Source of the DNA: Benincasa hispida
Taxonomy: Eukaryota > Streptophyta > Magnoliopsida > Cucurbitales > Cucurbitaceae
Reading direction: 5' to 3'
NCBI RefSeq assembly: GCF_009727055.1
Contig: NC_052359.1
Coordinates: forward strand, 16,283,572-16,347,571
DNA length: 64,000 bases
Shown: in pieces, positions 59,224-64,000 of the stretch
Numbering within the stretch: position 1 is the stretch's first letter
Layout: each line of letters opens with the position of its first letter
Made by a program: the position numbers and the translations under genes
Notes under the pieces: generated by a model
The model's database searches: none
The model's input: only the letters and a program-made list of their open reading frames with translations
What the model was told of the DNA's origin: nothing

Positions 59224-61111
59224 TATTGGATTTTATGTTCTAAAACTCGTAGTTTGTAATATCATATTCTTGTTCAATAAAGTAGTTATTGAAAATCTTT
59301 AGTAAATTTAAATTCTATATTCATGAATCCAATAAACTAAGGTTCTGAGGCTATTAATTTAAGTTTGAACTTTATATAGTGACATAAATGTGGATCAAGT
59401 TCAAATATATATAGCCAAAATGGTCTATAGTATATGAATAAGGTTGGCGCCTTATTCTGGGGACACTATGGATGCGGCCCATTTTGTAGTTAGTACAAAC
59501 GATTGTGATCCTAAACCGTTCATATGGAACATGAAAATGGGGGCATCCTATGTAAAGAGTTTACATAAGACTGAACCATGAAATAGTTACTTTTACGTTC
59601 TAAATGCCGTTTAATGTATAAAACTGACTATTTCGTTAATTGATGACCTAGGTACTTAATCTTAATCCTAAGCTAACTATGAACTCTTGTTCAATCGGAA
59701 TTATTCTTAGATCTGCATAGGTGAGGGCAGCTCATTATCGCTGACTCATAAGCCTCTCATTTTAGGAGTAAGATCAGGTGATAGTTGGGAACATAGAGTG
59801 CAAGATAGAATTCACTCCTACCCGTTATAGGGATAATAGATAGGTTGTTCCCTTTAGTACTGAATCCAGTCTTGAACAAGGGCCCCACACTCTCATTGGC
59901 ACGAGAGGGGTTTGGTTTATAGGTTGGACCTTAAACCAATTGTTCATTAGAGGATCAGTGGAACTTAAGGAATAAGATGTAGTCTCAGGGGTGAAACGAT
60001 TTTTGACCCAGCCAAGATTACGAACAACTTGTGAAGGATTAGCTTACTAATCATTGTTATATCAAATGGACACAAAATATATCTATAGTGAGGGGAGTGC
60101 AACTACGAGACTATAGTGCAATGACCCATTAGTTAACGAATGTTAATTAACTCTATCTAAAGAGTTTAGCCAGCTAATCTCGGATCATTGGAGCCCATGA
60201 TCTATAGGTCCATTAGGTTTCCCTACTAGCTCATATGGAAAAAACTTAGAACAGAATGATAGAATAATTCGAATTGTTTGAATTAGGTGAAGAGAGAGAA
60301 ACCGACAAGTATATGTGATATAGTGGTCGTTTTTTCAAATATAGAGATACAGCTTTAATATTTAAATGTGATTAAATATCAAGAATATGAATACTTCATA
60401 TTCGGAAGCTCAAAAATAATAGAAATGGTCAAAGATGTAAAAAGTCAAAGAGTTGAGTTTTGACTTTGAAAAGTCAAACTTTGACTGACCTTATATTCAA
60501 ATGTGATTTGAATTTCGAGAAAATGAATGCGGATTCATGCTCGGGAGGTCAAAATTAGTCAATATGGAAAAAATCATAAGAAGTAAAAATGTTGACTTTT
60601 TGGTCAAAGTCAAACTTTGACCAAATGACTATTTTGCCCTTTGACTAAAGTTAGTGGGAAAATCCAAACTTTTGTTGGATAATTCTACTAACAAAATAGT
60701 GGGCTAAGTGTTGGGTTTTTGTGAATTTTTTTCATGTAATTTTGCATGGCCCTTTTCTATAAATATAGACTCGTGTTTTTGGATAAAAAACTTTTGGAGA
60801 TTTTGCAAAATTAGTTTTTAAAATTGAGCTGAAAAAAAACGAAACCCAACCCAATTTCTCTATACTTTTTCCATCTCTTTTTCTCTCTCTCGGGTTCTTC
60901 TTCCATCGGGTCTCACAACCCGGTTCTAAGCCCAGAGAATAGTAGGTCAGCTTTAGTGGTGGTCTGTTCGTGTTCGGCTGGAGGTTTCAGGAGCTTCAAA
61001 AGTATTATTTCAAAATAACCCTAATTAATTCTTTTAGGGTTACATGTTTATTTTGGGCAATTAGAGTAAAATTGATTCTTATTTTCACTGCGCATGTCAA
61101 TTTTTCCATCA
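59224..61111 (+). mobile_element. Copia-type solo LTR (1,888 bp) in Tork gag
   Basis: Starts TATTGGATTTTATGTTC (TG changed to TA) and ends TTTCCATCA. Flanks AGTCT (59219-59223) and AATCT (61112-61116) are a one-mismatch target duplication. Joining across it gives the gag reading FKRIVSELKSLGAK, as expected. It has a TATA-like TCTATAAATATAGAC (60756-60770) and a GTCAAACTTTGAC-type direct/inverted set at 60440-60625. Confidence 0.88.
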
Positions 61112-61345
61112 AATCTCAGAGTTGAAGAGCCTTGGTGCGAAGATTGGTGATGAGAATGAGGCTTTTGTGCTATTAAAATCTCTACCCGAAGCCTATAAAG
61201 AGGTAAAGAATGCTTTGGTAGAGAATCAGTCACCACTGATGCCATCATTTCAGCATTAAAAATAAGAGAGCTAGAGCTTCAATCAGTGAAGAAAGAGCAA
61301 CCTAGTACAGAGGGGTTGTTGCCAAGGGGAAGAACAAATGGAAGA
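61112..61345 (+). pseudogene. Tnt1-like copia gag, C-terminal part
   Basis: Continues ELKSLGAKIGDENEAFVLLK, SLPEAYKEVKNAL, then after a one-base shift TDAIISALKIRELELQSVKK and TEGLLPRGR, the end of the UBN2 gag domain. The expected zinc knuckle and all of pol are gone. The reading stops near 61345, where an Athila-type LTR sequence begins. Confidence 0.88.
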
Positions 61346-62343
61346 TGCAATAAGTATGCGGTGAACGGGTTGAGAAGTGTTTCAGCTAACACTTTCTAGG
61401 ATGCGTTCATGCTATGCGATCATGCAACACACATACAATAGTAAACCACCTCTCGATGCGAATGCTACAGCTTCTAATGCTAGAACTCATGTGATATATG
61501 CGATAAGTCTATAGGACCTACACATAAGCCTCTATTCTTATTTATGCGATGACGAAATGACACTCACACAAATAAGATGACCACATAATATCATGCCTAT
61601 CTCTAGGATGCATGCGATGTAGGTTGAAAAACAGAGCTTATCTCTAAGTCCCTATCTCTTGCTCATGCCAATCTAATCTCGCTCTCTCGAGTCTAGATTC
61701 TAAACTAGCTCTCTCGAGTCTTTAGGTACTTTCTTTAGACTCTCTCTCGAATAGCTCTAAAGAAGTGGGGCACAACATAAAACAAGATAATCGCATGCGA
61801 CAAAGATCCTAGAACATGTTAGCTTAGTTCTTCTCAACCCATTCGATTAGTTTAGATACTCAATCGTGCTAAGAGAGTTAACAGATGTAGAATAAGAACT
61901 TCCATTATATAAATATAAAGTTGAAGTACAAAATAACAATGCAAGAAGAAAATAAAGAGCCTGGTAGCAATCTCTCGCTTCCCAAACTTTTACACTGTCT
62001 TTCTACTCGTGTTCAAAAGATATTATCGCTCTCGTGAGAGTCAGCCCGCTCTCTGATTTTACACCTCCGGGTTCTCTCTCGAGTTTCCCTGATCGATTTT
62101 CCGATGTCTCGACTCTTCTCTTGCTCCGCCTTAAAATAAAAAGGAAAACTATGGACAAGTTTAAACTGGTGAACTTCTGAACTTGCTAAAACTTGTGAAC
62201 TCCTTTTCTGAAGGATGCCTTCGGTATTTATAGAGCCTTCGGGGTAAAAGACGACTTCTCTCTTATGATTGCACGGATGGGATGGCTTTAATTCTCTGAC
62301 TGATACGCCGAATATTTTTCACCGAAAAGTTGGATGTAGTTGT
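61346..62343 (-). mobile_element. Partial Athila-type LTR
   Basis: Matches 33325-33418 and then 35000-35870 in order: GTGAACGGGTTGAGAAG, CTATGCGATCATGC, GGATGCATGCGATGT, AACAAGATAATCGCA, GGTATTTATAGAGCC and TTTAATTCTCTGACTGATAC. The left end is missing, and the right end is interrupted at 62344 by a copia LTR. It confirms that the LTR at 33038-36252 is split by a later insertion. Confidence 0.8.
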
Positions 62344-64000
62344 TGAAGGAACTCAAAAGCGAGAATTCCATGAGCGGGTTTAGATCGCTCCGATTTTCAT
62401 GACCAAAATAAAAACGATATACATTCTAAATAACAGTTATGCATAAAACCGTTTAACAATAGCATGCTCAGAATTCAATAAAGCATAGAGAAGAGATTCA
62501 TTATAAGAGGAAGACGATCTTCGAATATATGAACCCACGGCAGCGGAAGAATTTCACCGATCTACCAGCACCCTGGCGAATCTCTCGTTTGATACTACAT
62601 GATCCGAACGTACACGATCATGAAACGGGGACAACACCAAAAATAGGGAGAACCGGGTATCCTCGGTGTGAAAAACCCAGAGAGTGGGCTCTGGTGAGTT
62701 TGGTAGAAGATGGAAGAAAAGAAATCGTTTAGACGACAAGCATGCACGAGAAGAACTTCAATATCGTATAGCGGGGATGCTTATTGTATAGCAAAACTAC
62801 ACGATCGTTTAGGAAAAACTAGACGATCATTTAGGAAAATGATGTACGATCGTTTAAGGGACGCATGAGTTAGACGATTGTTTAGACGATTGAGAAGCTA
62901 TCGTATAGGCTCTCGACGATTGATTTTGTTTTTGGGCGTGGGGATTCTTTTGCACGATTAAATTTCTTCACAAATTGAAAACTATTTTCAACTTGTATCT
63001 CGCTGGTTACGATCCCATTTCCTAAACGTGAGAATTTGTTAATTAAAATTAATTAATCAATTAATTTATTTAATAATTATAATCATATTATATTTATATC
63101 TTATAGTTTGATATCATATATCTACTATAGTATTTTTCCTATATTTGATATAAATCATATTTATATCTAATTTCCTCCAAAATAATGTATCTCATACATT
63201 TAGCCAATTATATCATATATAATTAGCCATTTCAATTATATCATATATAATTGTACTTCCTCTTGTCAATTTGAACATTTCAAATTAACCCAAACACTGG
63301 TTCTCAACTTTATCCAAGCTACCCAGATGACCTAATGGACCTGAGGCTCGAAGCTCCAATGGTACGTGAATAGCTGACTAAACTCTTTAGCCACGAGATT
63401 CACCATCTGTTAACTGTCAATTATTCCACTAAAGATCAATAGTTGAACTCTTATTACCACAAATATATTTATGTGTCCATTGGATATAACCAATCATGAG
63501 TACGATGACCCTTCACAGATGCTCGTAAGTACAACTGGGCCAATTTCCCATTTTGCCCCTGTAGTTACATCTCACTCCTTAAGTACCACTGATTCCTCTA
63601 ATGACACTACAACATAGTCCAACTATGTGTGAACACCTCTCAGGCCAAAAGAAGGTGTGTGGCGCCACATCGTTGAAGCCCTGGAATCAGCCCTTAAGGG
63701 AGCCATCTATTTATTTACCACTACGTCAGGAAAGGAGTGAATTCCTTCTTGTGTAGCTAAGTTCCCAACTCCCAAATTCGACGTATCCCTAAAATGGTAG
63801 GTTTGAATTGGTGACTTGGCCAATCGCACCCATACAAATCAAAGGACCGCCCTCAATGTTAGGAGTTCCCAACTCACTCAAGATTGAGGTCATGTTACGT
63901 ATGGCCATCCTAGTGAAGTGAAGTCCCTGTCATGAACGGTGTTATATAACGAGATATTAACACTTTGTGGTCAAGTCTTATACAAACTCTTTGTATAGGA
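62344..64000 (-). mobile_element. Copia-type LTR running off the right edge
   Basis: Starts TGAAGGAACTCAAAAGCG like LTR 2 (TGAAGGAACC). It follows the same order to the window edge, where the sequence equals the ATACAAACTCTTTGTATAGGA region (LTR 3 equivalent at about 7675). It is thus about 1.66 kb of an expected 1.9 kb. A possible target copy is GTTGT (62339-62343). The partner copy is beyond the window. Confidence 0.83.
62755..62915. repeat. CGATCG-centred repeat, short copy C
   Basis: ACACGATCGTTTAGG, TAGACGATCATTTAGG, GTACGATCGTTTAAGG, TAGACGATTGTTTAGACGATTG and CTATCGTATAGG occur in about 150 bp inside the copia LTR at 62344. The core matches arrays A and B although the surrounding LTRs differ. 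Confidence 0.82.

Noticed and set aside
62529..62739. Opposed 67- and 61-codon frames
   Set aside because: They lie inside the copia LTR at 62344. Both strands are open by chance and the related LTR copies do not keep the frame.

Overview
This window is repeat-dense nuclear DNA of a flowering plant, almost certainly a eudicot. Every coding signal I can recognise is a fragment of Ty1/copia or Ty3/gypsy (Athila-like, plus one Tekay/Del-like LTR) retrotransposon. I see no intact host gene, no tRNA or rRNA gene and no CRISPR array. The LTR style makes me think of a cucurbit, but that is an impression from memory and not something the sequence proves. Layout, left to right. (1) 210-9780: a + strand copia element whose RT is split by two solo LTRs (688-2675 on + and 2737-4697 on -), each with an exact 5-bp target duplication; its 3' LTR (5821-9780) is split by a third solo LTR (6161-8035, -). 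(2) 9781-13290: a minus-strand copia LTR of about 3.2 kb with a primer-binding site on one side and a polypurine tract on the other, which is what a recombined tandem element leaves. (3) 13642-20270: a copia gag remnant, a short LTR with its PBS, an Athila-type LTR carrying a Tekay/Del-type solo LTR, and minus-strand Athila pol. (4) 21548-29812: a 25-N gap, then a noisy inverted copy of 13642-20270 broken by a 1.1-kb aperiodic G/T-only block. This has the error pattern of an uncorrected long read folded back on itself, so it is most likely an assembly artefact. (5) 29813-36252: a second, cleaner minus-strand Athila element (RT, protease, gag, tRNA-Asp-type PBS, 5' LTR with a solo LTR nested in it). 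(6) 36253-41297: degenerate LTR-like DNA hosting a copia solo LTR (37222-40762), which itself hosts an Athila-family solo LTR (38577-40348). (7) 41298-53023: a nearly full-length but dead minus-strand copia element with two LTRs, RNase H, RT, integrase and protease, and a solo LTR in its RNase H region. (8) 53024-56350: an Athila-type 3' end followed by two tail-to-tail LTRs. (9) 56351-64000: a copia RNase H relic, a Tnt1-like (Tork) 5' LTR, PBS and gag split by a solo LTR (59224-61111), a partial Athila LTR, and a copia LTR that runs off the window. The pieces do not act together as a pathway; they record successive nested insertion followed by LTR-LTR recombination, which left mostly solo LTRs. 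Eight insertions can be ordered and delimited by their target duplications. I found no new biological system. The best leads are the assembly palindrome, the repeat arrays inside the LTRs (CGATCG-centred near-palindromes, a mini-hairpin array and a perfect terminal hairpin), the PBS-LTR-PPT configuration, and a short unexplained insert inside one LTR.
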